A stretch of DNA of 36,259 bases from Lachnospiraceae bacterium (GCA_022510665.1 JAFLSZ010000010.1:1-36259); one strand, 5' to 3'. Counted from the first letter of the stretch, positions 18,286 to 28,342 are shown. The notes: generated from the letters alone by a model not told the origin. A program made the numbers and translations.

Positions 18286-19186
18286 TCTCTGTTCCCCCCT
18301 TTCTGCCGCGTCCTTTTTGCTGCAGCTGTTTTTTCCAGTACGGAATTCCTAAGAATACCGCAACTACCAGCGCCGAGAACAGCTTCATGTCGTTTGTTTC
18401 CAAACCGAAGCTGAGTACCAGCGTAATAACCGCGTAGTAGATAACTCCGCCGAACACAATGCTGAGCAGACGAAGCGCAAAGTTCTTGAAAATCTTTCCG
18501 AACAAAACCTCGCCGATAATGACGGCCGCAAGCCCGATTACAATGGCGCCGCGTCCCATACTGATGTCGGCAAATCCCTGATACTGCGTAAGCAGGGAGC
18601 CGGACATTGCCACGATACCGTTGGAAATAATCAGACCGAGGATTTTATTGTTCTCGGTATGGATTCCGTTTGTCCGCGCCATCGCCTGATTACAGCCGGT
18701 TGCACGCAGGGAATGTCCGAGTTCGGTTCCGAAGAACCAATATAATACCGCAATCAATACCACCGAAAAAATTCCCGTCACTAAGATGGCCTGCGGAATT
18801 TTCCGCTGGGAAATCAACAGATTATACTTCATAGCCAACAACGGCATATTTGCCGCTCCGCGCATAATTCTCAAATTAATGGAATACAGTGCCAGCTGCG
18901 TAAGAATACCCGAAAGAATCGCAGGAATCCCAAACTTCGTATGAAAAATACCGGTCAATAATCCGGCAGCACATCCCGCCAAGAACGCAAGCAGCATGGA
19001 AACACCGATATTCATTCCTCTTGTCATACAGACAACCATTACGGCGCCGCCCGTACCAAACGAACCGTCCACCGTCAGATCCGCCACATCCAAAATCTTA
19101 TAAGTAATATAAACTCCGATAGCCATAATCCCCCAGATCATTCCCTGGGCCGCCGCTCCCGGAAGGGAGGCCATAAATGCACTCAT
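18272..19186 (-). CDS. ABC importer permease (BPD_transp_2 family, TrpXYZ-type)
   Basis: Seen: 304 aa, eight or more hydrophobic segments. Signatures of the branched-chain/ribose-type permease family are present: VADLTVDGSFGTGGAV, GTELGHSLRATGCN and GIVAMSGSLLTQYQGFADISMGRGAIVIGLAAVIIGE. The C-terminus is basic. AAAGGG lies 8 nt before ATG 19186. It is 123 bp downstream of the binding-protein gene, with a stable hairpin in the gap, and overlaps the ATPase gene at its end. Ligand not readable from the permease. Confidence 0.92.
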   Translation of the reverse strand: MSAFMASLPGAAAQGMIWGIMAIGVYITYKILDVADLTVDGSFGTGGAVMVVCMTRGMNIGVSMLLAFLAGCAAGLLTGIFHTKFGIPAILSGILTQLALYSINLRIMRGAANMPLLAMKYNLLISQRKIPQAILVTGIFSVVLIAVLYWFFGTELGHSLRATGCNQAMARTNGIHTENNKILGLIISNGIVAMSGSLLTQYQGFADISMGRGAIVIGLAAVIIGEVLFGKIFKNFALRLLSIVFGGVIYYAVITLVLSFGLETNDMKLFSALVVAVFLGIPYWKKQLQQKGRGRKGGTENAGN

Positions 19187-19221
19187 GGTATTAACCCTTT
19201 CCTCTCAAAGAAATACAGCAA

Positions 19222-19266
19222 CAGCGCCATATGAGTCCCATCAAAAGGAGCATCTTTATGGCGCTG
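19222..19266 (-). other. Intercistronic stem-loop in the ABC importer operon
   Basis: CAGCGCCATA and TATGGCGCTG form a perfect 10-bp stem, with further pairing inside. No T-run follows on the minus strand, so it is more likely an mRNA-stabilising or processing hairpin than a terminator. It sits between the binding-protein and permease genes. Confidence 0.6.
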
Positions 19267-19309
19267 CACCTCACCTATATCTAATACTTAATGAAACAGT
19301 TTGTTTGAC

Positions 19310-20275
19310 TTACTCAACCTCTACCGCTTCGTAATCATCCGGAACCGTGATGCCAAACGCTTCACAGCGTGCCGCGATATACTGCTTTGTCAGTTCCTTC
19401 GCATAACCGATTTCCATATCCGCCGGATTCTTTCCGTTTACCAGAATCTCGTATGCCTGCTCGCCTGCCGCATAACCGATGCTGTAATAATCAATGGAAA
19501 GCGTTGCTACGCCGCATCCCTTACAGATTCCGACTTCTGCTGCCACAATCGGAACACCCGCCGGCTCCGCAACACTGTCAATAATACCGGTGCAGTCCGC
19601 CATCGTGTTATCCGTCGGGATATAAAGCACATCACATTCCGCACAGGCCGCGCCGGTAACCATTGCCACATCATTGGAACCCGAACTGGTAAACTCTTTC
19701 GACTCAATGCCAAGCGCCGTGAGGTACTCCGCAATTTTAACCGCCTGATACTTGGAATTTGCCTCCGCGGAACAGTAGAGGATACCAACCTTCTTTACAT
19801 TCGGGAACAGCTCTTTAATCATGGCTGCCTGCTCATCGAGCGGCGCCAGATCACAGGTTCCGGTTACATTCACGCCGGTCTTTCCGGTCCAGTCATCAAT
19901 ATCCAGCGCGGTCGCGTAATCCGTAATGGACGTAGCCACAATCGGAATATCTTCCGTAGCCGCAAACGCGGACTGTAACGGGGACGTGGCGTTAGCCATA
20001 ATCAAATCCACTTTATCGGATACAAACCGGTTTACAATCACGCTGCAGGTCGGCACGTCATTTGACGCGTTCTTATAATCAAACGAAACCTGGTCGCCAA
20101 GCTTTTCTGTCAGCGCGTCCCTAAAACCCTTTGTCGCCGCGTCCAAAGCCGCATGCTGCGTCAACTGGCAGATTCCTACCTTATATACCTTGTCATCCTT
20201 GCCTTTGCAGCCGGCAAGACCGGACAGTACGACAGTACAGCCGAGTACAAGCGCTGCTATTTTCTTTAACTTCAT
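19310..20275 (-). CDS. ABC importer substrate-binding lipoprotein (TrpX-like)
   Basis: Seen: 321 aa with a lipoprotein signal (basic start, hydrophobic core, lipobox LAGC with Cys23). The mature part matches the ABC_sub_bind family: VGICQLTQHAALDAATKGFRD, a VDLIMANATSPLQSA segment, VGILYCSAEANSKYQ, LYIPTDNTMAD and IDYYSIGYAAGEQA. Known: this family includes tryptophan-binding TrpX, but many members have other or unknown ligands. No T-box is present in the ~60-nt leader, so tryptophan is not favoured by context. AGGAGG lies 9 nt before ATG 20275. First gene of the importer operon. Confidence 0.92.
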   Translation of the reverse strand: MKLKKIAALVLGCTVVLSGLAGCKGKDDKVYKVGICQLTQHAALDAATKGFRDALTEKLGDQVSFDYKNASNDVPTCSVIVNRFVSDKVDLIMANATSPLQSAFAATEDIPIVATSITDYATALDIDDWTGKTGVNVTGTCDLAPLDEQAAMIKELFPNVKKVGILYCSAEANSKYQAVKIAEYLTALGIESKEFTSSGSNDVAMVTGAACAECDVLYIPTDNTMADCTGIIDSVAEPAGVPIVAAEVGICKGCGVATLSIDYYSIGYAAGEQAYEILVNGKNPADMEIGYAKELTKQYIAARCEAFGITVPDDYEAVEVE

Positions 20276-20341
20276 CTCTTTATTCCTCCTAAAAAACTTA
20301 CGCAGGCATACTCATACATTTTATAGTTTCCCGCTTTCATT

Positions 20342-20370
20342 ACCATAGCATTTTAAACGAATGAAGTCAA
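20342..20370 (-). promoter_or_regulatory. Sigma-A promoter of the ABC importer operon
   Basis: TTGACT (20365-20370), 17-bp spacer, TATGGT (20342-20347). The leader to ATG 20275 is about 60 nt. Confidence 0.8.
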
Positions 20371-20415
20371 GTATTTTTTCAAACAAACTTCAATTCACGC
20401 GTCTTAGACGAAAAA

Positions 20416-20919
20416 TTAATACTCCGACAACTTGCGCGGTGCCTTCTGCTTAATATATGAAATCATCTTTTCATCCGGCTCAAAATAAATCAGCGTCTGT
20501 TTTTCCCCGGCGCTTTCCACAATCCCGAATACTTTATGTCCCTCTTCCAGCGAAGAAAAATCCAGCACTTTGGAATCGTTCTGCCTGTACGAATCCAATG
20601 CGTGGGAATTGGCAGGCGCCATAATCACTACATTGTCAAAATCCAAACGATATAAATGTTTTCTCTTTTCTCCCGCCATGATTTTATCAAAATCCAGCTG
20701 TCCGTCGCAAAAGATATACTCATATACAACCGAAAGACGCGGCAGGAACGTAAACGCGCAGACTCCTCCGATAATTCCGAAAAGAATCAGCATCATGTTT
20801 AACCCAAGCACGCCCACGACAAACACCGCGGCCACCGCCGCAATGACAGCGAACTTAATCATTGTGTCTTTTGTTGTTACTTTCTTTTTTACATTTGCTT
20901 CCGTGTATAAATTATTCAT
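20416..20919 (-). CDS. Small two-TM membrane protein, probably DUF6106
   Basis: Seen: 167 aa. Two adjacent TM segments (~22-60) follow a short charged N-terminus beginning MNNLYTEANVKKK. The C-terminal ~105 residues form a soluble alpha/beta region with DFDKIMAGEKRKHLYRLDFD, a NSHALDSY segment and LIYFEPDEKMISYIKQ. The pattern fits a conserved Lachnospiraceae family I recall as DUF6106; the function is unknown. AAAGG lies ~7 nt before ATG 20919. It follows groEL by ~80 bp, with a GC hairpin between them, and no clear promoter of its own is visible, so it may depend on read-through. Confidence 0.7.
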   Translation of the reverse strand: MNNLYTEANVKKKVTTKDTMIKFAVIAAVAAVFVVGVLGLNMMLILFGIIGGVCAFTFLPRLSVVYEYIFCDGQLDFDKIMAGEKRKHLYRLDFDNVVIMAPANSHALDSYRQNDSKVLDFSSLEEGHKVFGIVESAGEKQTLIYFEPDEKMISYIKQKAPRKLSEY

Positions 20920-20951
20920 CTATTCTACCTTTCGTCTGAAATACACAGATA

Positions 20952-20976
20952 CCCCGGAGGCTTTACGCCCCCGAGG
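20952..20976 (-). terminator. GC-rich hairpin after groEL, weak terminator
   Basis: A 10-bp stem (two G-U pairs) with a GTAAA loop starts 26 bp after the groEL stop. The following minus-strand bases (TATCTGTGTATTT) are only moderately T-rich, so termination may be partial. Confidence 0.55.
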
Positions 20977-21002
20977 CTCTAAAATAAATCTGCTGTTTTT
21001 TC

Positions 21003-22649
<1,647 letters not shown>

Positions 22650-22695
22650 TTACTGAATTTCATTATTTTCCGAACTTTAACTATCGTCCTTTTTC

Positions 22696-22983
22696 TTACT
22701 CCTCAATGATTGCCACAATATCCGTCTGCTTTACGACAATATACTCTTCCTCGCCGAGCTTTACTTCCGTACCCGCGTACTTGGAATAAATTACCTTATC
22801 GCCGGCCTTAACCTGCATGCAGACTTCCTTTCCTTCCGCCGTGACACCCGGTCCTACCGCGATTACCTCTGCCTGCTGCGGCTTCTCTTTTGCCTGTCCC
22901 GGAAGAACGATTCCGGACTTTGTTGTTTCCTCGGCTGCCAACTGCTTTAATACCACCTTGTCACCTATCGGTACTAACTTCAT
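22696..22983 (-). CDS. groES: Co-chaperonin GroES (Hsp10)
   Basis: Role: heptameric lid of the GroEL chamber. Seen: 95 aa, full length, MKLVPIGDKVVLKQ at the start, the mobile loop with EETTKSGIVLPG (~18-29), GKEVCMQVKAGDKVIYSKYAGTEV (in two parts) and a final IVAIIEE. AAGGAGG lies 8 nt before ATG 22983. First gene of the groESL operon. Confidence 0.99.
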   Translation of the reverse strand: MKLVPIGDKVVLKQLAAEETTKSGIVLPGQAKEKPQQAEVIAVGPGVTAEGKEVCMQVKAGDKVIYSKYAGTEVKLGEEEYIVVKQTDIVAIIEE

Positions 22984-23040
22984 AAATAATTCCTCCTTCT
23001 ATTTTGCGCGATGTATATTACCGCTTTCTGTCGCTTTTTG

Positions 23041-23067
23041 TTAGCACTCTTTCTCTTTGAGTGCTAA
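23041..23067. promoter_or_regulatory. CIRCE operator (HrcA binding site)
   Basis: TTAGCACTC, nine bases, GAGTGCTAA: a perfect match to the CIRCE inverted repeat. It lies just after the groESL -10 and ~58 bp before groES. Known: bound by the HrcA repressor; heat shock relieves it. Confidence 0.98.
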
Positions 23068-23078
23068 CCGATATTCAT

Positions 23079-23107
23079 ATATTACATACTTATTTGGAAA
23101 GTTGCAA
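23079..23107 (-). promoter_or_regulatory. Sigma-A promoter of groESL
   Basis: TTGCAA (23102-23107), 17-bp spacer, TAATAT (23079-23084). CIRCE covers the start region, as expected for HrcA control. Confidence 0.75.
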
Positions 23108-23216
23108 GTTTTTCCATCTGAAAAAACGCTCTGTTTTTTCATATTATCTTTTGTATTCTCATCTATACTCGATTATTCTAAACTATTCTAAAATATTCTA
23201 AGTCACACCGGCCGTC

Positions 23217-23930
23217 CTAATCAATTTCCGTGCTGTTCATCTTTAAAATCGCGCGCGGCAGAGCGTCTTTGGAATTTTTCCACGGTTCTTCGGCATACCG
23301 GTAATCAAACTTATCAATAAACCAGTCCAAATCATCCCGCACCCGTTTTATATTCTCTAAATAAACCTGATTGAGCGCCTCAATAAACTCCTCGCGTTTC
23401 GCTCCCGAAAGATTGCGCGGCGCCTCTGCATACAGGAGGGCATAATGTTTATTACAAAAGCCTTTCGACTGTGCAAAGCGTTCTCTGAACTCGGACTCTT
23501 TCTCATAAAGATAAAAAACCGTAGCAATGTAGCGCTCAAACACACTCTCTACACGCTCGCACACAAAACAAGAACGCTCTAAGCGTTTTATGTATTCTAC
23601 CAAAGGTGCCTCCTCCTTTTTCTTAAACAAGCCGCCTCCCGCCGCCGGAGCTTTGGAGAACTTCTCTACCTCCTTGATTGTGTTATCCATATGGGTCTTC
23701 ATAATCAGCGCGAGTCCCAGACGGTTCTGCTGCCGGTACAGTTCTTTGATATGTTTCCCGCAGAAACCGATGCGGTCCGTCACCATCCGAATGTCATCTT
23801 CCATATAGCTCGGTCCCAACGTATACTCAACAGATGCTTTTTCTAACGACTGCCGCATGGCACAGACAGGGCACTCACAATCCTTTTCAAATGCTTCATT
23901 CACCGGTATCGTATATAACTGCTCTTTCAT
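23217..23930 (-). CDS. DUF6062-family Cys-rich protein
   Basis: Seen: 237 aa. N-terminal Cys cluster CECPVC (Cys18, Cys20, Cys23), a later GFCGKH, a third site SCFVCERV and a fourth GFCNKHYALL, separated by helical stretches. The repeated C-x-x-C / C-x-x-H spacing suggests two similar metal-binding halves, which is inference. The family is recognised as DUF6062, of unknown function. GGAGG lies 7 nt before ATG 23930. A strong hairpin with a T-run ends ~17 nt upstream of the start, leaving no room for a promoter between them. It is followed by ~110 bp without a gene before the groESL promoter. Confidence 0.8.
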   Translation of the reverse strand: MKEQLYTIPVNEAFEKDCECPVCAMRQSLEKASVEYTLGPSYMEDDIRMVTDRIGFCGKHIKELYRQQNRLGLALIMKTHMDNTIKEVEKFSKAPAAGGGLFKKKEEAPLVEYIKRLERSCFVCERVESVFERYIATVFYLYEKESEFRERFAQSKGFCNKHYALLYAEAPRNLSGAKREEFIEALNQVYLENIKRVRDDLDWFIDKFDYRYAEEPWKNSKDALPRAILKMNSTEID

Positions 23931-23945
23931 AGAAACACCTCCGTA

Positions 23946-23988
23946 TCAAAAAAATAAGCGCCGGTACCCTTTCCGGTGTTCCGGCGCT
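23946..23988 (-). terminator. Intrinsic terminator between DUF2225 and DUF6062 genes
   Basis: AGCGCCGG/CCGGCGCT stem with inner pairing, followed on minus by TATTTTTTT. A second smaller hairpin (AAGTGGG/CCCGCTT) precedes it. It may act as an attenuator for the DUF6062 gene. Confidence 0.85.
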
Positions 23989-24020
23989 CAAGTTGAAGCG
24001 GGCTTTCCCACTTTGTTATT

Positions 24021-24857
24021 TTATTTTATCCCCGAGGAATCTGCCTTAATCAAATCTCTTATTTCTCTTGCTTTGTTCTTAATACGTTCCGGAGCAGAAG
24101 GCGACGTAATCACACGGGAAATCAACCGCCCTGCCTCATCATACTTCCCAATGCGTCTTCCGAGATCCGCCAAAAGGCAGAGCATCGTCATTTCATCCAT
24201 ACCGCAAATCGGATAATCCTCTTTCGAACTTGCCTCGGTAAATCCTTCATATGCCGTCTTCAAAAACTCCTGCTCCTGTGCGTGAAGTTCTGCCTTTTCT
24301 TCTTCCCTCGTACACTCCTCCTGCTTCGCACGCAGAAGCCATGCGGTTTTTAAACAAATATACGCCCTCTCACTGACCTTGGAATGCTTCACCACCGCGC
24401 TGGCCAGAGAAAGACGGTGGCGCAAAATCGCGTCGTCGTAGGTAAATACTTTGTCTGACCTTATTGTTGCCTGAAATTTCTTGGATATCTGCTCCATAAT
24501 AAGCCTCATCTGCGAACCGGAAAGCGGCGCAAAAAACCTGGTCAACGCCGCATACCCGCACCGCGGACAGACAACCGCATCATACTTTAACGGATCAATC
24601 CCCTTATAGTGCGGACGCAGATCCGAATCCGTACCGATTAACTGCGCCTTACCGGTACGCACCGCCATTGTCTTAAACTCTTCGTCGCACACCGGACAGG
24701 TATAAGTCTTATCAAACAAATACTCTTCTTCCGTCTTTTCCTTTTTTTCCGATTCAGCTTTTGCTGCTTTTTTGGCCTTCTCTACATCTCCGTAAACTTC
24801 CATATCACTAAGCTTTCCAAGACCTAAATCCTCTAAGCCTGCCAACAAATTAGCCAT
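24021..24857 (-). CDS. DUF2225 family protein
   Basis: Seen: 278 aa. A Lys/Glu-rich head (~25-48) precedes a zinc-ribbon-like pair of CxxC motifs, CPVC (Cys54, Cys57) and CPRCG (Cys97, Cys100), as in DUF2225. The C-terminal half is all-helical, with repeats suggestive of TPR (SERAYICLKTAWLLRAKQEE, and a second helix set near 225-260). Known: DUF2225 proteins are widespread in Firmicutes and of unknown role. AGGAGG lies 5 nt before ATG 24857, behind a clear promoter. Cys-rich like its downstream neighbour DUF6062, so a shared metal- or redox-related job is possible but not shown. Confidence 0.88.
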   Translation of the reverse strand: MANLLAGLEDLGLGKLSDMEVYGDVEKAKKAAKAESEKKEKTEEEYLFDKTYTCPVCDEEFKTMAVRTGKAQLIGTDSDLRPHYKGIDPLKYDAVVCPRCGYAALTRFFAPLSGSQMRLIMEQISKKFQATIRSDKVFTYDDAILRHRLSLASAVVKHSKVSERAYICLKTAWLLRAKQEECTREEEKAELHAQEQEFLKTAYEGFTEASSKEDYPICGMDEMTMLCLLADLGRRIGKYDEAGRLISRVITSPSAPERIKNKAREIRDLIKADSSGIK

Positions 24858-24910
24858 ATTTTCCTCCTCTAAGCGTCACATCTTTCCTTTTTTTCGTCCC
24901 TCTTCATTTC

Positions 24911-24939
24911 ATGATACTCTTTTTTTTCACTTTTATCAA
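24911..24939 (-). promoter_or_regulatory. Sigma-A promoter of the DUF2225 gene
   Basis: TTGATA (24934-24939), 17-bp spacer, TATCAT (24911-24916). Confidence 0.78.
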
Positions 24940-24968
24940 GCATTTTTTCGGAAAAAAGCCCATACATT
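24940..24968 (+). promoter_or_regulatory. Sigma-E-like sporulation promoter before the deacetylase gene
   Basis: CATACATT (24961-24968) matches the -10 of sporulation sigma-E (CATACAnT). GCATTTTT (24940-24947) lies 13 bp upstream as a partial -35. No sigma-A promoter is evident. It would give a ~22-nt leader. Confidence 0.45.
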
Positions 24969-24996
24969 ACACTAAACATACGAATCCGAGGCAACC

Positions 24997-25896
24997 ATGA
25001 CTCCTTTCGAAGATACAACCAAGATATACCGTATCGTAAAATACAGCCTGCTCGTCTTTACGCTTGCATTTTTCGTACTTGCCGGCAGCCGCGCCGTCTC
25101 ATCCACCGTTTCCGCTTCCGGCTCCGCAAAAAAACTCCCGATTTACTGTGTTGACACGGAAGAAAAAAAAGTGGCGCTCTCCTTTGACGCCGCGTGGGGC
25201 AACGAAGATACCGCCGACATTCTTGAAATTCTGAAAAAACATAACGTCCGTGTCACCTTTTTTATGACCGGCGAATGGGTACGCAAATTTCCGGAGGACG
25301 TAAAGGCGATTGCCGCCGCCGGACACGACCTCGCCAACCACAGCGAAAATCACAAACAGATGTCGCAGCTTTCCGCGGAGCAGTGCCGCACCGAAATCCA
25401 GAAAGCCCACGACCGTGTAAAAGAACTGACCGGTGTTGACATGACACTGTTCCGCCCGCCTTACGGCGACTACAACAATACACTCGTCCGGACCGTAAAC
25501 GATATGGGATACCACTGTATACAATGGGACGTTGACAGCCTCGACTGGAAAGACTACGGCGCAGACTCCATCATCAATACCGTCATCAACCACAGGCACT
25601 TGGGAAACGGCTCCATTATCCTGATGCACAACGGCGCAAAATACACTCCGGAAGCGCTGGAAGCGGTTATTCTGGGACTCCGGGAAAAAGGTTATACACT
25701 TGTCCCGATTTCCGAACTGATTTATACCGAAAACTACAAAATGGATCACGAAGGCCGCCAGCACCTGAAAGAAGGCGCCTCCGGCACCCCTTCCGTTACT
25801 CCCCCTGTGCCGCAGTTCCCCGCGGCACAGCCGGGAGAGGAACGGCTCAGAATCTTCTCCGCGTTCCTCTCCGCTTCATCACATCTCTCTTTTTAA
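24997..25896 (+). CDS. Polysaccharide deacetylase, PdaB-like (NodB domain)
   Basis: Role: removes N-acetyl (or related) groups from peptidoglycan sugars outside the membrane. Seen: a TM/signal anchor (~17-37), then a NodB domain with all five motifs: SFDAAWG (Asp64), the metal-binding HSENH (His115, His119), RPPYG, a DVDSLDW segment and ILMHNG. The Pro-rich tail after ~265 is non-catalytic. Known: the LPIYCVDTxEKKVALSFDAAWG form is typical of PdaB, needed for spore maintenance. GAGG lies 5 nt before ATG 24997. Its stop overlaps the stop of the convergent gene by 3 bp. A sigma-E-like promoter supports a spore role. Confidence 0.88.
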   Translation: MTPFEDTTKIYRIVKYSLLVFTLAFFVLAGSRAVSSTVSASGSAKKLPIYCVDTEEKKVALSFDAAWGNEDTADILEILKKHNVRVTFFMTGEWVRKFPEDVKAIAAAGHDLANHSENHKQMSQLSAEQCRTEIQKAHDRVKELTGVDMTLFRPPYGDYNNTLVRTVNDMGYHCIQWDVDSLDWKDYGADSIINTVINHRHLGNGSIILMHNGAKYTPEALEAVILGLREKGYTLVPISELIYTENYKMDHEGRQHLKEGASGTPSVTPPVPQFPAAQPGEERLRIFSAFLSASSHLSF

Positions 25897-26969
25897 TCAA
25901 GCACAAGCCATTTCCTGAACCGGTTCATACTCTCGTCAAGCCAGCTTTGGGATAAACTGCTCTTGCCGCGCAGGCTGTCAAAAAATGCCCGCAAATCATT
26001 ATACTGCGTATTTTTAAATGCGGACGGAAGCTCTGTCTTTTCCGTCTTTTCTTCCCAGTCCGCATATGATTTCAGTGCGACTTCCCTGTTCGTGAGCTTA
26101 CCGTCGGAAGACGAAGCGAGTACCTTTTCCGCCTTTTGCATAAGCTCCAGCCATCTCTTAGCGTAGCTTTCCCCGTCCTTATGATTCAAAATCTGATTGT
26201 TCAGTTCTTTCATTTCCCGATACAAGTCCGGGTCCTTTTCCTTTAACACGTCCATTGTGTCCACATAACCGGCCGCGCCGCCTAATCCAGGGCCTTTCTT
26301 GATATCATACTTTACCGTACCGTCCTCGGAAACCGTACCGTTCATGCCGTATTTCGCAATCGTTTCCATCGCGGAAAGAAATTCTTTCGCTTTTTCTCCT
26401 TCCAGATAATGCGCGGCAATATAGTTTGCCTCTTCCATTCCGAACGCAATCATATCCTGCCGCTCCTGTTTGGTCATGCCCGATACGCTGCCCGGCAGAA
26501 AATAATTTGTAATAATGCCGTTTGCCGCTTTTATAACATTTTCATCCGCTCCCGAAAGACTGTTATACAGTTTTTGATTGGTTTGTATGTTTGGAATAAT
26601 AATCCTGTGCGTGTTTTCAAGCTGCGTTACCATATCGTCCATAGCCGCCTGCCTCTCCGGCATCGGTTTCATAATCTCATCAAGAACGGAGCCGTTCCTG
26701 TTTCTCTTGTTTTCCACCAGCGCCGCCATACCGTCCCCGGAGAACTCCACGATTACGTTATCGCCGTACTGTGCAGAGATTTCTTTCATCGCACGCAGGG
26801 TTTCTTCTTTGGACATTTTGTCCATAATTTTGTTGCCGTTTTCATCCGTGGTATTAAACTCATACTTTACTAATGTGTCCTTTTTTAGCGCGTCGTTTGA
26901 GCCATAACTTTTAAGGCTCTCCGTTCCTTTGTAAAACCGGCTGTAATTCTGACTGATAATTGTTGGCAT
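25893..26969 (-). CDS. Unrecognised leaderless protein, last gene of the LytTR-linked cluster
   Basis: I do not recognise this family with confidence. Seen: 358 aa, hydrophilic, no signal peptide or TM. N-terminus MPTIISQNYSRFYKGTESL. A region LVKYEFNTTDENGNKIMDKMSKEETLRAMKEISAQYGDN is followed by helical segments. A Gly-rich patch GPGLGGAAGY lies near 235-245. The C-terminal third is helical and Trp-containing. AAGGAGG lies 7 nt before ATG 26969, and the gene is 24 bp after its neighbour, so it belongs to the same operon. The short Ser/Tyr/Gly start resembles those of the other cluster members. Its stop overlaps the deacetylase stop. Confidence 0.85.
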   Translation of the reverse strand: MPTIISQNYSRFYKGTESLKSYGSNDALKKDTLVKYEFNTTDENGNKIMDKMSKEETLRAMKEISAQYGDNVIVEFSGDGMAALVENKRNRNGSVLDEIMKPMPERQAAMDDMVTQLENTHRIIIPNIQTNQKLYNSLSGADENVIKAANGIITNYFLPGSVSGMTKQERQDMIAFGMEEANYIAAHYLEGEKAKEFLSAMETIAKYGMNGTVSEDGTVKYDIKKGPGLGGAAGYVDTMDVLKEKDPDLYREMKELNNQILNHKDGESYAKRWLELMQKAEKVLASSSDGKLTNREVALKSYADWEEKTEKTELPSAFKNTQYNDLRAFFDSLRGKSSLSQSWLDESMNRFRKWLVLD

Positions 26970-26993
26970 AATTTTTCCTCCTTGAAATAAATT

Positions 26994-28337
26994 TTATCTT
27001 AACTCCATTGTTGTGCCGTCTGTCCGGTACTTCACCCGGAAATCATACCAGTCGTCTTTTCCGGAACGCTGCTTTGCGTCCCAAAGTATAAAAATCTCAT
27101 CCCGAAGCTGTTCGTACTTTCCGTTGCTCTCCTGCGAATTTAAAAGCTCGCACAGCCGGTCGGGAAGACCCGAGATTTTTCCGTTTGAATCTATGTAAAT
27201 ATTTTCCCATGTATACCGTCCGCCTGTCGCTTTTTCAAGAAAACTGCTGACCTCACGATAAGCGCTCACCTGCTTGTAGCGCTGTGCGTCCATATCGGAC
27301 GCCTGCATATAACAGTCCCACAGGCTGTCGGCAAACTCTTTCTCCAAAACCCCAGCAATCCGCTCTTTTTCTTCCCCTGTCAAGTCCCCAATAATCTCCG
27401 CCTTTCCGGAAGCGTCCAATTCCAGTTCCCACTCTTTTCCCGAAAGCTCTATTCCTTCCTCTCTGAGCCTTTCGATAATTTCAGGGTACAGCTTGTTCCG
27501 AACTCTGCCCGCCGCCTCCGCTCTTTCATAATCATGGAGGTTCGCGTAAATCTTTAAATACTCCTTCTCCTGCCTGCTTAACTCTCCTCCTGACGCCAGC
27601 CTTTTCAGCAGTTCTTCCACGCTCTCACCGCCCTGATAACGCTCCTCTTCCGGCAGGGCACGGTACTGCTCCTCATGCAGCCGCTCTACCTCCTCCGTGT
27701 AGTCCGTTTTCGTTTCCGCAGCATCCGAATTCCCTGACTGTACCGTATCCGCCGCCTTTGCCTGTGTCTGTATTTTTTCCTCGGCAATGCGGAGGCGGTA
27801 GGTTCCTTCCGTATCCGCCCCGCTGCCGTTACGGTTTTCCACGCGAATCACATATTCCGTACCATGATCCCAATCCGGCAGGCTTAATTCCCTGCTTCCG
27901 TCGTCATTCTTCTTCGCTATCCCAATCTGGTTCCCTGCCTTGTCATAGACTACCAGATCATAGTCGCATCCTTCGGCCACAGTTTCCATGCGAATCGTAA
28001 TTTTCGAAACAACTCCCATTTTTTCGTAAAAAGGCCTTACCCGGTAGGAAAAGGAATAGCAGTCTACGTCATCCGCGGAATTTAACTTTCCTTCCAGATA
28101 ACTGTCCCTGTTATACAGCAGACTCTCCATATCATAGGTGCTGTAATAGCAGTCTGCCCTGTCATCATATTTCGTTCTCTGCCGGTAACTGTCGTTTTTA
28201 TTTTCTTTGCTGTTTTCAACCAGCATCCTCTGTTCCCTCAGGTCTTTCAAAGGAGATAAAAACTGCCCCCTCCCGTAACGCTTTCCTTCTAACAGGGGAC
28301 TGCCGACACTGACATAATAATGATTTGACTGTGACAT
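26994..28337 (-). CDS. PPC-like beta-sandwich protein, paralogue of the upstream gene
   Basis: Seen: 447 aa, no signal peptide. Residues ~75-190 look like a pre-peptidase C-terminal (PPC)-type beta-sandwich: SYLEGKLNSADDVDCYSF, GCDYDLVVYDKAGNQIG, EYVIRVENRNG, TYRLRI. Then a charged linker, a VEELLKRLASGGELSRQEKE helix and a C-terminal ~200-residue region. The same order occurs in the 556-aa neighbour (LLKKMASGDALTERQE, FLQKATDGK versus FLEKATGGR), so the two arose by tandem duplication. Known: PPC domains are normally found on secreted proteins. Secretion here is inference, since no export signal is seen. GAGG lies 8 nt before ATG 28337; the gap to the previous stop is 5 nt. Confidence 0.87.
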   Translation of the reverse strand: MSQSNHYYVSVGSPLLEGKRYGRGQFLSPLKDLREQRMLVENSKENKNDSYRQRTKYDDRADCYYSTYDMESLLYNRDSYLEGKLNSADDVDCYSFSYRVRPFYEKMGVVSKITIRMETVAEGCDYDLVVYDKAGNQIGIAKKNDDGSRELSLPDWDHGTEYVIRVENRNGSGADTEGTYRLRIAEEKIQTQAKAADTVQSGNSDAAETKTDYTEEVERLHEEQYRALPEEERYQGGESVEELLKRLASGGELSRQEKEYLKIYANLHDYERAEAAGRVRNKLYPEIIERLREEGIELSGKEWELELDASGKAEIIGDLTGEEKERIAGVLEKEFADSLWDCYMQASDMDAQRYKQVSAYREVSSFLEKATGGRYTWENIYIDSNGKISGLPDRLCELLNSQESNGKYEQLRDEIFILWDAKQRSGKDDWYDFRVKYRTDGTTMELR

Positions 28338-28342
28338 CTCCT

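Noticed and set aside
19301..19978. 225-codon plus-strand ORF opposite the binding-protein gene
   Set aside because: Basic, Arg/Cys-rich shadow translation of a well-supported lipoprotein gene on the other strand.
20276..20341. T-box or tryptophan riboswitch before the TrpX-like gene
   Set aside because: The leader is only ~60 nt and has no T-box sequence or terminator hairpin.
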